Position numbers and translations under genes: made by a program. The notes under the pieces were generated by a model. The model was given only the letters and a program-made list of their open reading frames with translations. It did not search any database and was not told the origin of the DNA. A DNA stretch of 64,000 nt from Ricordea florida (taxonomy: Eukaryota; Cnidaria; Anthozoa; Corallimorpharia; Ricordeidae): contig OX453276.1 of assembly GCA_949710005.1 (NCBI GenBank), positions 13,559,133 to 13,623,132 of the forward strand, given 5' to 3'. Of this stretch, positions 38,229 through 49,179 are shown piece after piece. Numbering within the stretch: the first letter of the stretch is position 1; the number at the start of each line of letters is the position of its first letter.

Positions 38229-38733
38229 TTGTCAATTTTTATTTCTTATCAAGAAGCAGCCCAAGGGAAATCAGGGCCAAGTACTCTCTCTAGTGCAGTG
38301 GAATCAAGTTCGGTCAAGTCATCCAAGCCCATCAAGTCATTTTCAGATTATAAAGCAGCCAAGGGAAAACAGTGGTTTTCAAAAGTCAAAGGTGGAAAGG
38401 CCAATGGTACCAAGAACTCAGCAGCAGATCAGGAGGTGCTTATCTTTATTGGATTGCTTGAGTGGAATGAGAAAGAAAATATTTTCAAGCCAAAAAAGGG
38501 AATGAAGGTAGCACTGTGAATTTCAAATTCAGCAAAGTCTTCACTTCTTCGCCAGAAAGCTGAAGAAAAATGGAAAGCTTGTTATAGGAACTTGTATGAT
38601 GAAAACGAGACGTACGTTCTCCTTTATGAAGACGGGCAGCAAGTTCTCTTCTTGGCTGGGACAAGTGAAGTCTTCACTCTTAAGCAATACCACAAAGAAC
38701 CATTGTGGTCAGCAGACGACCAGCATCAATAGC
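38229..38733 (+). pseudogene. transposon-associated ORF with one in-frame stop
   Basis: One frame runs from 38229 with FISYQEAAQGK, a Ser/Lys-rich linker and EVLIFIGLLEWNEKENIFKP. It hits TGA at 38517-38519 and continues in phase with LLRQKAEEKWKAC, ETYVLLYEDGQQVLFLAGTS and EVFTLKQYHKE before a stop near 38733. A basic linker followed by a Y.LLYPDG..V...PG.. domain is common in repeated cnidarian genes of unknown function. No catalytic motif was recognised. A single nonsense codon makes it a probable pseudogene. Confidence 0.45.
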
Positions 38734-39297
38734 TTTCTGTATAATAAACAAACACATTCCACAATTTAAAACTAGCTCTAAGAGAGAAGCTACAGTCGTC
38801 TTAGGTCAGAAGTCCTACTGCAATACCTTTGCTCAGTGAATATCATTTTTAAGATAGTCTAAAGCAGCAGCCCCAAAAAGACCACCACCTGACATTGGCC
38901 AAAGTGCAAAATCTCTGATAATGTTAAAATCCTCATAACCTACAATATCATTACATTGTAAATCACTGTAAAATAAAGTTTTCATTTTTGTTCAGTTTCC
39001 TAGCTACAATGTGATTTTTTACTCACTTTTACTAACAGTTGTTGGCCACAAATTGACAAAATAAGATATTTCCTGTTTTCCTACTAGGGCTTTAATCAAA
39101 TTGAAAATATCCACTGATATCCATTTAAATAAATTGAATCTAACAGTTCACCATTACACTTTCACACAAAAGCAGTAATTTTGACAGTTTACAAAGTGAT
39201 CATAAGAACAATGTTCCGTAGTTCTCATGTATTGCAGCGATTAACATAACAAGTGTTTCTACTAAATTATAACATTTGTAGAAGATACAAAATAGAC

Positions 39298-39840
39298 TTA
39301 CCCAGCTATATATATACGGCCGATGTTTAAAACATTCAAAAGGGTTTGCAAAGATTTGTTGGGGAGCTTTGTAGCAAGTTTCACGTAAAGCTGAATCCAA
39401 TCAGGCACCCTCAATGCATTGACATAATCATCGTATACAGTTTCTTTCAGCAATGTTGTGAAGGCCTTTCTTACTCCTTTCTTATTTGCTACCGTGAGGA
39501 AGGAGGAAGACACGGCCTCTCACACAAACGCTTCATTTTCTTCGCCGGCATACAGGAACCCATAACCCAGAACCTTTCCGAGATCTCCACCCGAGGAAAC
39601 ATTTTCTCTAACCACTTCCAAACTGTCCTTCGAGAAACTTTCCCGCGAGTTTTGATTTCAGTCGAGGACCAGCAATTTTTTCTATCTCTTGTAGGGTTTC
39701 AGAGGGCAGCTTCTCAAGGCCCATAGTGATCGATGAATGCTTTCCTAGTGTCTATAGCTTTGAATTCATCTGGATCTGGTGGAGGCGTCTCGGGAAAGGT
39801 CATGGCGGGAGAATTGTTTCCCGCCATATTTTAAAGTTGC
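39298..39840 (-). pseudogene. decayed ORF of an uncharacterised repeated gene family
   Basis: Minus-strand pieces in different frames line up in a plausible order. They are a short N-terminus (PETPPPDPDEFKAIDTRKAF, from about 39815), WLEKMFPRVEISERFWVMG, CMPAKKMKRLC, then KAFTTLLKETVYDDYVNALR and PDWIQLYVKLATKLPN ending near 39298. At least two frame changes and a stop are needed. I do not recognise the domain. It may be part of a DNA transposon or a repeated gene. Confidence 0.35.
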
Positions 39841-39930
39841 ATGGAATTCAGACCTTCTCTGATCGCCTTAAACTCGCTTGAACCAAAGAATTTATCATCA
39901 TGGTCTATAATTATTCTTTCGGCGTAAGGA

Positions 39931-40267
39931 TCAACCAAGGATACCAAACAGTGTTGCAACAATAACATTGTCTTTCCTCCTTGAGGACCCAAACAATGAC
40001 GGATTGACTTGTTTACCAGTGCTATCGAACAAAGTTGTGGATCGATACTTCCAAAATATCACTTGTAAGAAGCCAAAATTGGTCGCTTGCCATGAATTCT
40101 CTAGGCCTATAAAAGCACTCAGTGGATACTGCGTACCAGATAACTTGGGGGTTAAGTGATGGCCCAAAGACGCGCTGAAAGCTAAGAGATGTTTCTCCCA
40201 ACAAAGGCCCCATCTTCTGCCGGCTTGAATCATTCGAAAATTCGCGCGGTTGCCGATTAATGTTCAT
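39931..40267 (-). other. overlapping short frames, undetermined
   Basis: Two overlapping minus-strand frames of 80-100 residues without a recognised domain. They may continue the decayed ORF at 39298-39840, but this was not shown. Confidence 0.2.
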
Positions 40268-40442
40268 TCTGTTAAGTATTAACTACCGCTTTCACCATAC
40301 AAGTTCATAGTATCTGCCTTTCGTCCAGTCGTGAATCAGTAAACAGTTCATCAAATACGCATGACCACAAAGTACTTAAACATGACAGATTAATGCCACT
40401 GTTAATTGATAGCTAATTAAATTTTACCAAAGAGACCAGAAA

Positions 40443-41430
40443 TTGAAACTTCTACCCTGTGGCGAATTCCAAAGTCGCATGAATGTCGTCATGAAAACTG
40501 TACAATTAAATATGTATGCAGATGATGGTCAACTCTACACCGCCGATACGGATCCGGTATCTTTGGAAAGGCGTATCTCGCGTGAGGTAAGCTCAGCAGA
40601 TGCCTGGTATGAGATCAACGGAATGATAGCAAATCCCAGCAAACACCAATGGATGATACTAGGAAAAACTGACCATCAGTTTAGTTTCTCAGTAAATGAC
40701 TCAGTGGAACTTTTTGGCGTTACAATTGATAAAGATCTTACGTGTAAGCAACATGTGTCCTTTATATGTAAAAAGGTAAACAATCAGTTTAGTGTTATGA
40801 CAAGGTTTGGTAAACTGATGTCTACTGAAACCATGCTCCGTCCTTATAAGGCATTTATACTTCCTCACTTTTATTGTTGTTCTATGGTTTGGCATTTCTC
40901 TAGTAAAAAAGATTCTGATAAACTGGACCTTTTAAAGAAACATACTCTTCTATAAATTTTCAAGGATTTTAACTCTGAGTATAATAATTTACTTAAAAGG
41001 GCAGGAACTGCAAACCTTAAGGGCAAGCGTTTACAAAACGTGATTTTTACTATTTTCTGATTATCCAAGATATTTAAAAGATATATTTCGTTTACGCTCG
41101 AGGACATAATATGCTCTGTTTGCCCAAACCATTGACCACTTCTTATAGTATCAATTCCTTTAGTTACTTGGTAGCAACATCTTGGAATTCACTTCCTGAT
41201 CATTACTACATTATTTCTGATTTTACTTCTTTTCGACGACTGATATCTACTGGGAACAATAATTTACTTAAAAGGGCAGGAACTGCAAACCTTTCCACAG
41301 CATGATAATTTGCAAGTTAGTTGTCTTATTTGTTATATAGAATTAACTTTTTATTATAATTATTTATTACTTATATATACTTGCGTGCTACACTGTAAAT
41401 TCGAGGGTAAATAAAGTTTATTGATTATTG
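40443..41430 (+). pseudogene. CR1-like LINE reverse transcriptase fragment
   Basis: The first frame (170 residues) contains the RT motif MYADDGQLY and then ISREVSSADAWYEINGMIANPSK, ELFGVTIDKDLTCKQHVSFICKK and LRPYKAFILPHFYCCSMVWHF. This is the palm-to-thumb region of a non-LTR reverse transcriptase. After a stop near 40953, degraded C-terminal coding continues in other frames to about 41305. An internal piece (AATTTACTTAAAAGGGCAGG) occurs at both 40986 and 41262. The 3' end has short TTGATTATTGATTGA-like repeats near 41420. The 5' portion with the endonuclease is missing. Confidence 0.7.
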
Positions 41431-41439
41431 ATTGATTTA

Positions 41440-42400
41440 AATGATATGATTATGAGTCAATCTCCAACAGCATAAAGCCAACAAACAGCAACAAATTTGG
41501 ATGGACACGTGCAGTCAGATGATTTGGGAAAGACCATGATTTCTTCAAACACGCACTGTTTTTCTTTCATGCAATATAAACAGATATTCCACGCATATAT
41601 ACATTTTAAGACTCTAAAACTTCTTTTCAAGTCTTTCCATGAGTTTTTTCTGCAGCTCTGAGACTTTTAAAATAATCCCCAACCCCTCACCCCACATAAT
41701 GTTACAATCTTGTAAATAAATGTATGCAAGCATTAATTTGCATGCACAAATGTAGCACCAAAACAAAATGAAACCAAGGGCATTTTACAACTCATGCGCT
41801 TCGCTGCGCACGAGTAAAAATTTCTAGTTGAAAGGGCTGTTCCTTTTTACTTTCCACCGTTAAAGTGGAAAGTGCCCTCTGACAAGTGACAGCTTCGCCC
41901 GTTTGACGTTTGTGTTATTTCATGCTCAATTATTCGATTGGCAATTTTTGTATTTATTGTGATCACTAGGACCGTGTTCTTCATCAATTTAAGATCGTGT
42001 TGTAGTTTTTAGATAGAATGATAGAAGCACTTTATTATACGTTATGGGCAACCAACTTCTTGGTTTATGTTGAGAAAAAAATTTCTGAGGATGAAACAGA
42101 TAGAAGTAGTGGAAAATAAGCTGATTTTTAAGTACACACAAGGTACAACTCGAAAATTCTTACATTAATTATTGTTTTATTCTTTACTTTAGTAATATTT
42201 GATCAATCATTTTATTAGTTACTGACAAAAAAAGAAGTTTGAAATAAAGCATTCCACACCAAAAGAAAGAAAAAAGTCATTGCCCCCACTTACATTGACA
42301 TCATCCAGATACATAACAATTGACGTGGCTTCAATATTTAAAGCCCGAGTTTCTGGTTAAAGTAAGACTGCGAGTTTGGGTCGAGCAATGGCCGCGTAAG
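41440..42400. other. no gene recognised
   Basis: Non-coding; no repeat boundary recognised. Confidence 0.4.
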
Positions 42401-42449
42401 GACGTACGTTAAGACTGTCCGCAAATTTTAAATATTTCATGGTGTTTTA

Positions 42450-43575
42450 ATGGCCGAATCCTTAAGCCATCGGCACAGTAAAAGGAGAACGAGATCATCA
42501 AACTCCTCAAACGAGTCTATCAGCTCACCTGAAGCAAAAAAAAGCAAAGGAAAAAGTTTCACCAGCCAAAGGAGTTGAAGTCGAACAAGAAGACGACGAC
42601 ATTCTAAAAGCCCTCAAAATGTCACAAGATATGGCTACCAAAATGCAACAGATATTAGAGAAGCTGGATAAGCTAGACTTGATAGAGCTGTCTTTAAAGA
42701 ATATTGAATCTAAGATCCAAAAATTGGAAGAGCGTACATAAGAGCTAGAAAATTTCCAAGCAGCAGCTAAGAAGGACAAAGGATTTGAAAGATGGCGCCA
42801 ACTTTACAAGCGAACAACAACGGGAGGAATCCAAAGCATTAAAAGAGGCACAAACTCAGATCGCTGATCTATCAAAGAAATGTAAAAAGCAGGAAGAAAA
42901 GGTCAACGATATTGAAACCAAGAATTTATATCTGGAGGCTTATTCACAGAGAGAAAATATTAAATTCTTGAATATAGATGAATCAGAAGATATGGAAGAC
43001 ACCGATATCCTTTCTGGAACGCGAACTTGGCTTTGCTGATGCCAGAAGCATTGAAATTCAGCGCATCCACAGTTAGTGCTGTCAAACATATATGCTCCAA
43101 ATGATGGCAATCCAAACTTCTTCACCTCTGTTTTTGATCATCTAGCCGATTTCAAGTGTGAAGAGATTATAATAGGCAGTGATTTTAATTTAGTCTTGGA
43201 TGTTGAAAATGATAAAAAGGGCGGCCTTGCCAGAACTCATAAAAAATGCTTGGCAGTTATTAATAGCTCTATCAAAAACTTAGATCTAACTGATGCATGG
43301 AGAGTTCTAAATCCTGAATCTTCTAGATTTACCTGGAGACAAGAAACCGGAAATACACTGTAGACTCGATTTTTTTTAGTTAATGCATATCTTGTAACAC
43401 CAACTACAAAACGGATCACTCCATGATCACCTTACAAATTTCTTTACACTCCAACACTAGAGGTCAAGGTTTCTGGAAATTAAACACCTCCTTTTTAACT
43501 GACATAGAATACGTGAAACAGATCAAATTAATCATAACTCAAACTTAAGATGAATATGCCCAAGACAACACTGTC
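42450..43575 (+). pseudogene. Tx1/L1-like LINE, 5' part (ORF1-like and endonuclease)
   Basis: Plus-strand pieces in several frames give an ORF1-like Lys/Ser-rich start and coiled coil, then LEAYSQRENIKFLNIDESED and FADARSIEIQRIH. These resemble the RNA-binding core of L1-type ORF1. From about 43081 the apurinic endonuclease appears (SNIYAPNDGNPNFFTSVFDHL, IIIGSDFNLVLD, RFTWRQ), followed by DHSMITLQISLHSNTRG. Matching sequence stops near 43575. ORF1 and endonuclease are separated by only about 20 bp, so an internal deletion also lies there. The RT domain is absent; the 3' part reappears at 45560. Confidence 0.65.
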
Positions 43576-43589
43576 AACTAGAGGTGACT

Positions 43590-43690
43590 ATTGAGGTCAT
43601 TTTGACTATTGCAATAGTATTGCGATAGTTGAAACACTATTGCAATAGTATTGCGATAGTAGGGATACTATTGCGATACTATTGGTCAGA
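43590..43690. repeat. short palindromic AGTATTGCGATAGT repeats
   Basis: The motif (A)CTATTGCAATAGTATTGCGATAGT and its partial inverses occur about five times within 100 bp. The flanking ACTAGAGGTGACTATTG resembles some hAT ends, but no matching right end was found. Confidence 0.5.
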
Positions 43691-45000
43691 ATTTGTTAAT
43701 CACTCAACAGTAGTAGCTAAAGTGTATGTTATATTTAACACCACCAACCTCCCCAATTAAATTGAGAAATAAATTTGTAAAAATCACTGCTGTCATGTTG
43801 TATTAGTTTTAATTGCAACTCAAACATATATTACAGAATAACAGAGAAATGTTACAAACGTCCCACAAGATTATAACCAGGTTTCACTTTTTTCTGGTTG
43901 TCTTTGAACAGTAACAGTGTTCATCATTTTTTCCCAACGGCAACATGTGAAGCAAATCATTGTATTATGATTATTACAAGTCACTATTAGTGAGTTTTTG
44001 TATCGAAATTACACTAACAGATGTAATGGAAATTGAATTTGAAGGAAATTGAACGAGTTGCGTCATATAATAGAACAAATTTCGTGTCTGAAATCACCCC
44101 ATCCATGTTTCAGTCGGCTAAAGGCTCTCGAATTTGCCGAAGTGAACTCATTTCAGTCGTCGAAACTAACTCGAAAGTAAAAAACCTTGACCATCGCCTC
44201 CACTGAAACTTAGGGTTTGTTTTTCCTGCCGAATGACGACGTTCCATTCCCAAGCTCACTCGGCCAAGGTTGCCGTCCTCGGTGTCGCCGTCCACCGTAA
44301 CTTAAGGTCCCTATTATCGTCGAATAACTTGAACTTTTTTCCCCAGATCCCCGCCCAGCTCTTGGTCGGGTGCGCAAATACTGGGACCGAAGGCTATGTT
44401 GTCAAAATGGCGAACAAAATGTTAATCATGTAGACAACAGTCTACAACGTTGGTGGCACAAAATTTTGCTTCAGTTTCTGCCGAGTAAATACTGCATGAT
44501 TACTCACTTATTTGAATTCTTCACATGTCATCTGAAGTCACTGAGCTGATTTTGCAAATGTAGGACCCATGATCACAAATAAAGGTTTTCTATCGTCAGG
44601 TTTGAGTATGATACTCGTTGAAAAGCACTGGAATCGCTGAAAATCTGCAAGGAGAAGTTGCTTGTTTCCAATGTTTGCTTTTACAGCCACCGCTGCATAA
44701 CTCAGGTGTCAGCCAAGCTAAACTTGTTACTGATTGTTGAGACGAAAGAACGGTGAGTTGAACGTTAAACGCGTTCCAAACTAAAATGGGTTTTTCCAAA
44801 GTTTGAATTTTCAGTATTACTTGATATAACTTGATATTTCCTCTGAGCCAAAAACAGCTTCCTTTTAAATTTATGATTCTTAAGAACAGCAACATCAGTT
44901 CTGAAGTGAATACTTTACATTTACCGTTGCACAAATAAGCTAGCTAAAAACCACTTTTTGCTTTAAACACAAGATTGAGTAAGGTTGCAGAAATCCTGCC
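43690..45000. other. no gene recognised; sequence between two LINE pieces
   Basis: No long frame. The minus-strand frames at 44110-44295 and 44596-44934 have no recognised domain. The region replaces the LINE reverse transcriptase domain. Confidence 0.4.
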
Positions 45001-45230
45001 ACCAGTAAATCTACAAAGGAAGAAGAAATTCTGCAACCACTAACTTGAATCAATTTAGCTAAAACATCACTGTTTTTGGACGTCAAATCCACGAAGGATG
45101 CGTAAATTCTGCAACCAGTCACGTTCATAAATTCATTTAAAACATCACTGATTCAAGAGGTCAAGTCGGCATAAAGGACGCAGAAATTCTGCAACCGGTC
45201 ACTTAAAAAAAACCCAGTTAAAACATTACT
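44975..45230. repeat. degenerate minisatellite with GCAGAAATTCTGCAACC core
   Basis: About three units of roughly 85-90 bp share AAATTCTGCAACC.GTCAC, then TTTAAAACATCACT and an ACGTCAA/GGTCAAGT segment. The core AGAAATTCTGCA is itself palindromic and matches the core of the array at 48835-49170. Confidence 0.6.
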
Positions 45231-45559
45231 AAACAACCACGTCTAAGAAAGACAAAGAAATTCTAAATCTTCATTTGCTTCATGAGCAAATCAGGTCTGT
45301 TCGCTTAAACCTCACAAAGCTAACATCATTCATCATACTGCTGTTCACAGTGATTGATGAGGTAAAAAATCTGAAAGGCAAGATGATGGCGGACAGGTCG
45401 GAGGTAGACTACTTTTAAGCTGTAATGTCAGCGTTAAAAAACTTCCAGTAACCTTACCCAAATTTTATGTAGAATGTTTACAAACCTTCTCTTAACACTC
45501 TGCGTCTGTAAGGGAACAGATCCTTAATTTAAGTAACTCTTCCAGATCTAGCACAGTTA

Positions 45560-46458
45560 TATGGAACAACAGACACATTCTGATAGACGGAAAGCCTTTT
45601 TGACAAAGGAATAATCACGCTAGAAAATCTTGTGACCGACACAAATGTTGTACTAATCAAGCAGAATCCAAATGGTTTAGCTTTCACATCTCTTGAATGG
45701 TTTCACTTAATTCAAATTTTTGAGGCCCTACCAACTCAATGGCGGAAATTCTTGACATCTTGCAGACCCAAAAGTGGTAAAACGTTTTTTTTGTATGATG
45801 AAATTAAACTCTTAAAAACCAGGCCGTACAGATCGAGAGTGTCCCTTCCAATAATGTTTATTCTGAAATTAGAGCAGGATATGAAACCAAACCAACTGCA
45901 CAAGCGAGATTTGAAGAACAGTTTCCTGATATATGCCTTGATTGGCACGATATTTATAAATTGCCTTTTAATGTTCTCATAGACACCAAATCCAGAGAAC
46001 TCCAGTAAAAAATTTTAAACAGGTACTTGACAACAAATTCTTTTCATAAAATTGGTCTAGCAAATTCACCATTATGTACATTTTGTGAACTGGAGAGCGA
46101 ATCCCTTCAGCATTTGTTAATTATATGTTCCTGTACTAAGAGCCTCTAGTCGGACTTCATTACTTGGAGTAATCAATTAAAGATATCCTTAAGAGACTTT
46201 TCAGACAGCGATATACTTTTTGGATGTTGGCAAAGGAAAGAAGACTACTTGTTTATTAATCACATGTTAGTCTTGGCTAAGCAACGTATTTATGAATGTC
46301 GTAACAAATGTACTTACCCTTCCTTTACAGTTTTTTTGAACAAAATCAGTTATGTTTATCAGTTAGAAAAGAAACTTATGAATTCAAATGACAAAGTTGC
46401 CGATCAGGAAAGTAAATGGGAAAAGTTTCAGCTATTTTGCCGTGGTAGTGAGAATTAA
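45560..46458 (+). pseudogene. Tx1/L1-like LINE, 3' part with zinc-binding RT tail
   Basis: An open frame (45632-45982) with a pre-tail region is followed in another frame by RYLTTNSFHKIGL. The zinc-binding segment CTFCELESESLQHLLIICS comes next, then SDILFGCWQRKEDYLFINHM and a helical C-terminus ending at 46456-46458. CxxC...H....C is the zf-RVT pattern at the end of L1/Tx1 ORF2. At least one frame change and one stop occur. With 42450-43575 it forms one LINE copy lacking the RT core. Confidence 0.65.
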
Positions 46459-46469
46459 AATGCAAAAAA

Positions 46470-47130
46470 ACTTATATCCTATTTTATAGTAGTAATTGTA
46501 CCTTAACAGTCTTTGTGTCAGCCATTATTTATGTATTGTAGGAAGTGTATTTTGTGTACTAAAAAAAGATGATGGAGGAGGCCGGCCATGCTACACTTGC
46601 ACAAAGTGGACATTTTTATGTCCAAAATAAGTCTCGAAGTGACAGTAAAGGTACATGTAATATTATAATTGATTATTGACTTTTCAAGAGGAATTTCTAA
46701 CCAAGTTAGTTACCAAATTTGTGTTACTTAGACTCAGTTAAATGTCCAGCATTTAAACTTGTGTGCTAGTTTACTTTATTATAAGCTTGGTTTCACTTAG
46801 TATATGTCACTACTATCTCTGATAACTTATTAATACTAAATAACCATACACAAAAGGCATAAAAATCGCATGTTTACAACTGGTTCATCATCCTTTGGAT
46901 AGCAGTTTCATTTGGGCCAAGATGTGCTTAGAAATCTTGTAAAACATACATGTGCAAATGTATTCAAATTAAAGTTCAATGCTTCTGCTTCACTTTGATA
47001 ACTTTGGAAGCCGATCTCAACGCTTCCTTGTAGGCTGTACACGCAGCAATAGGTAGTAGTTTAGTATTATTTTGTTATCATAATCATACAGTCATATGTA
47101 TCCATGGACTTACAGATATATGTAGTAACT
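46470..47130. other. no gene recognised
   Basis: AT-rich, non-coding. Confidence 0.4.
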
Positions 47131-47139
47131 TTATAATAT

Positions 47140-47520
47140 ATGTTTCCTTCAGGGCCATACTTGTATTTCAAGGAACCCTTAAATACATTTGTGGTGGGAC
47201 ACTGGTCAGTGTCAAGGCAAGTGACTCCGAGACATCTTTCTTTAAGCAGCATTGAAAATGTTATGTTTGTGGAATACATGCCTTCACAGTGTACAATTAC
47301 ACAACCATTACTTATCAAAGCCTATACCTGGCTTGTTAATCATCTCTCCAGGGAAGGAGATACAGTGGTAGATATTGGAAGCTCCACTGGATATGCAGGA
47401 GTGGCAGCCTTAAAGGAAGGTGGAATGCAGTGTGGGTAAGCACTGAATCAGATGACAAGCAAGAAACATTTAAAACAAGGATTGCCAATATCTTGTCTTC
47501 AGAAGTGAAAGTTGATTGAA
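47140..47520 (+). pseudogene. DNA methyltransferase-like fragment (AdoMet-binding half)
   Basis: The 99-residue frame includes VEYMPSQCTITQPLLIKAY, WLVNHLSREGDTVVDIGSST and GYAGVAALKEGG. The V(D/L)xGSxTG..G.AAL segment matches motif I of N4/N6-type DNA methyltransferases, in the C-terminal position used by the beta class. The coding then shifts by one base near 47435 and continues as STESDDKQETFKTRIANILS to TGA at about 47519. No DPPY-type catalytic motif was found upstream. It is a 3' fragment or last exon of a broken gene, probably transposon-borne. The family call is tentative. Confidence 0.45.
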
Positions 47521-47529
47521 TGTCATTGT

Positions 47530-48830
47530 GTTTCATGACGAATTGCTAAAATGTGTTGAAGGACACTTCTTCTGAGATGCCAGCATAGTACCATAAGGAA
47601 TTATTTTAGTATAGCTAGCAGATTCAGTATTTGTGTAAGCATTCTCAATTTTTTTCAATGGGCGATGCCAGAAAATATACATACCTATACCACTGACAGC
47701 TTTTACTGTAGAATGTCCAATGGCCTGGGGCTTCTTTGAACTAGAATTCCAAAGGCATGGAGGGATACACTGTACTTGTGCTTTGAATTCTGAAGCTTCA
47801 AAGCTTGGACTTCCAGCATAGAAGCACATGTCAATCTGCTTCTGGAAAACACGTTTCCACCAATGAGCACAAATCGATGACCGCAGAAGTAGAATACAAG
47901 TTTTTTTGTCGTAAAGCATAAGCTAGTCAGCGAGCACCACTAGAGCATAGCCTTGGCAAAGTATAATTTGGGGTTAGCAAGTCAAAAATGCAAAAAGAAC
48001 ATATTTCCATAGGGTAGGGGGGTTAATTATGTTTATGGGATTCTGAGGGCATGGGAGGCTTATGCATTTTGGAAATTCTGAAGGCAAGTGGGTTAAAACA
48101 TGGAAGCCATCTGTGGTTGGATATGGATGTTTTCCGGAATTGCCTAATGGAGCATGCTGGTAGCACTAGCAATCTACTTTACAACAATTTCTTTTTATTG
48201 TGCAGATTTGATGTACTTTTCCACTATGGCAATGTTGTAAAACAATTGGTTCATGCTTTTTGCTGTGCACCATTGAGTGATGGTGCACTTGCATTATTGA
48301 GTTTTGGTGCATTCAATAAGCTACACTTCCCACCTGCAGCATAACTTTATGGAGCATGCTTAAGTGTGAACCATGTTTTGAATATAGGCAAAAAGAAATT
48401 GTTATTTAAAGGAATCGGAAATGTTCTTACAGTGCCTTGCAGGTGTTAAATATTTTAGTTTTTGAATGCTCAATTCCCTCTGTGAGACACCTCTTCAAGG
48501 GATCAGTTGTATCCAGCATAGCAACACTTGAATCAACTACCATGATTCTCTGTAGTGCGTTTCACATTCAGGCGAATTGGAGATTTTTTGTTTGTGTTTC
48601 AGATCTCATATTCATGCGCAATACAGCAAAGAAAGTACAGAATTTTAAATATAAATCGATTAGGCCTACTGAGCTACATGCAGCTTGAATTTGCAGCTTG
48701 GATAGCCACAAGATGCTTTTTTATAGAAATTGTTGTAACCAAAAGAATTTTGATGTTTGCGGTATATATATTTATAGGCCAGGATGTTTTACCTTATACA
48801 ATAATTGATTAGAGGCCACATAGGTAACAA
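47530..48830. other. no gene recognised
   Basis: Several 60-130 residue frames on both strands, none with a recognised domain. Confidence 0.35.
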
Positions 48831-48834
48831 TTGT

Positions 48835-49170
48835 TCAGTAGCCCGAGTCATCAAGGGGTGCAGAATTTGTGCAGCCTGGGTATTTGAGGAACACAGAATT
48901 TTTGCAGCCTTTGTCATAAAGGGGCGCAGAATTTCTGCAGGTTTGGTCATATGGTGGCACAGAATTTATGCAGCCTGGTTTATCAAGAGGTGCAGAATTT
49001 CTGCAACCTGGGTCACAGAGGGATACAGAATTCCACAGCCAAGGTCATCGCTGGTTACAGAATTTCTGCAGCATCGGTTATCACTGGATGCAGAAGTTTT
49101 GCAGCGTCGACTATCACTGGTTTCAGAATTTCTGAAGCCAGGGTTATCATGGGGTGCAGATTTTTAGCAG
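48835..49170 (+). repeat. minisatellite, unit about 32 bp, about 10 copies
   Basis: The unit approximates GGTCATCACTGGGTGCAGAA then TTTCTGCAGCCT, repeated with substitutions from 48847 to 49170. Its core CAGAATTTCTGCA is palindromic and also occurs in the array at 44975-45230. Open frames through it are artefacts. Confidence 0.8.
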
Positions 49171-49179
49171 CATGAACTA

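Noticed and set aside
43576-43700. Possible hAT transposon left end (TAGAGGTGACTATTG)
   Set aside because: No matching inverted right end and no 8-bp duplication could be found.
43590-45230. CRISPR-like array from repeated short palindromes
   Set aside because: Repeats are irregular, spacers are not uniform and the context is eukaryotic transposon DNA.
48805-49175. Repetitive frames with RISA/RIYAA-like units
   Set aside because: Translation of the 32-bp minisatellite.
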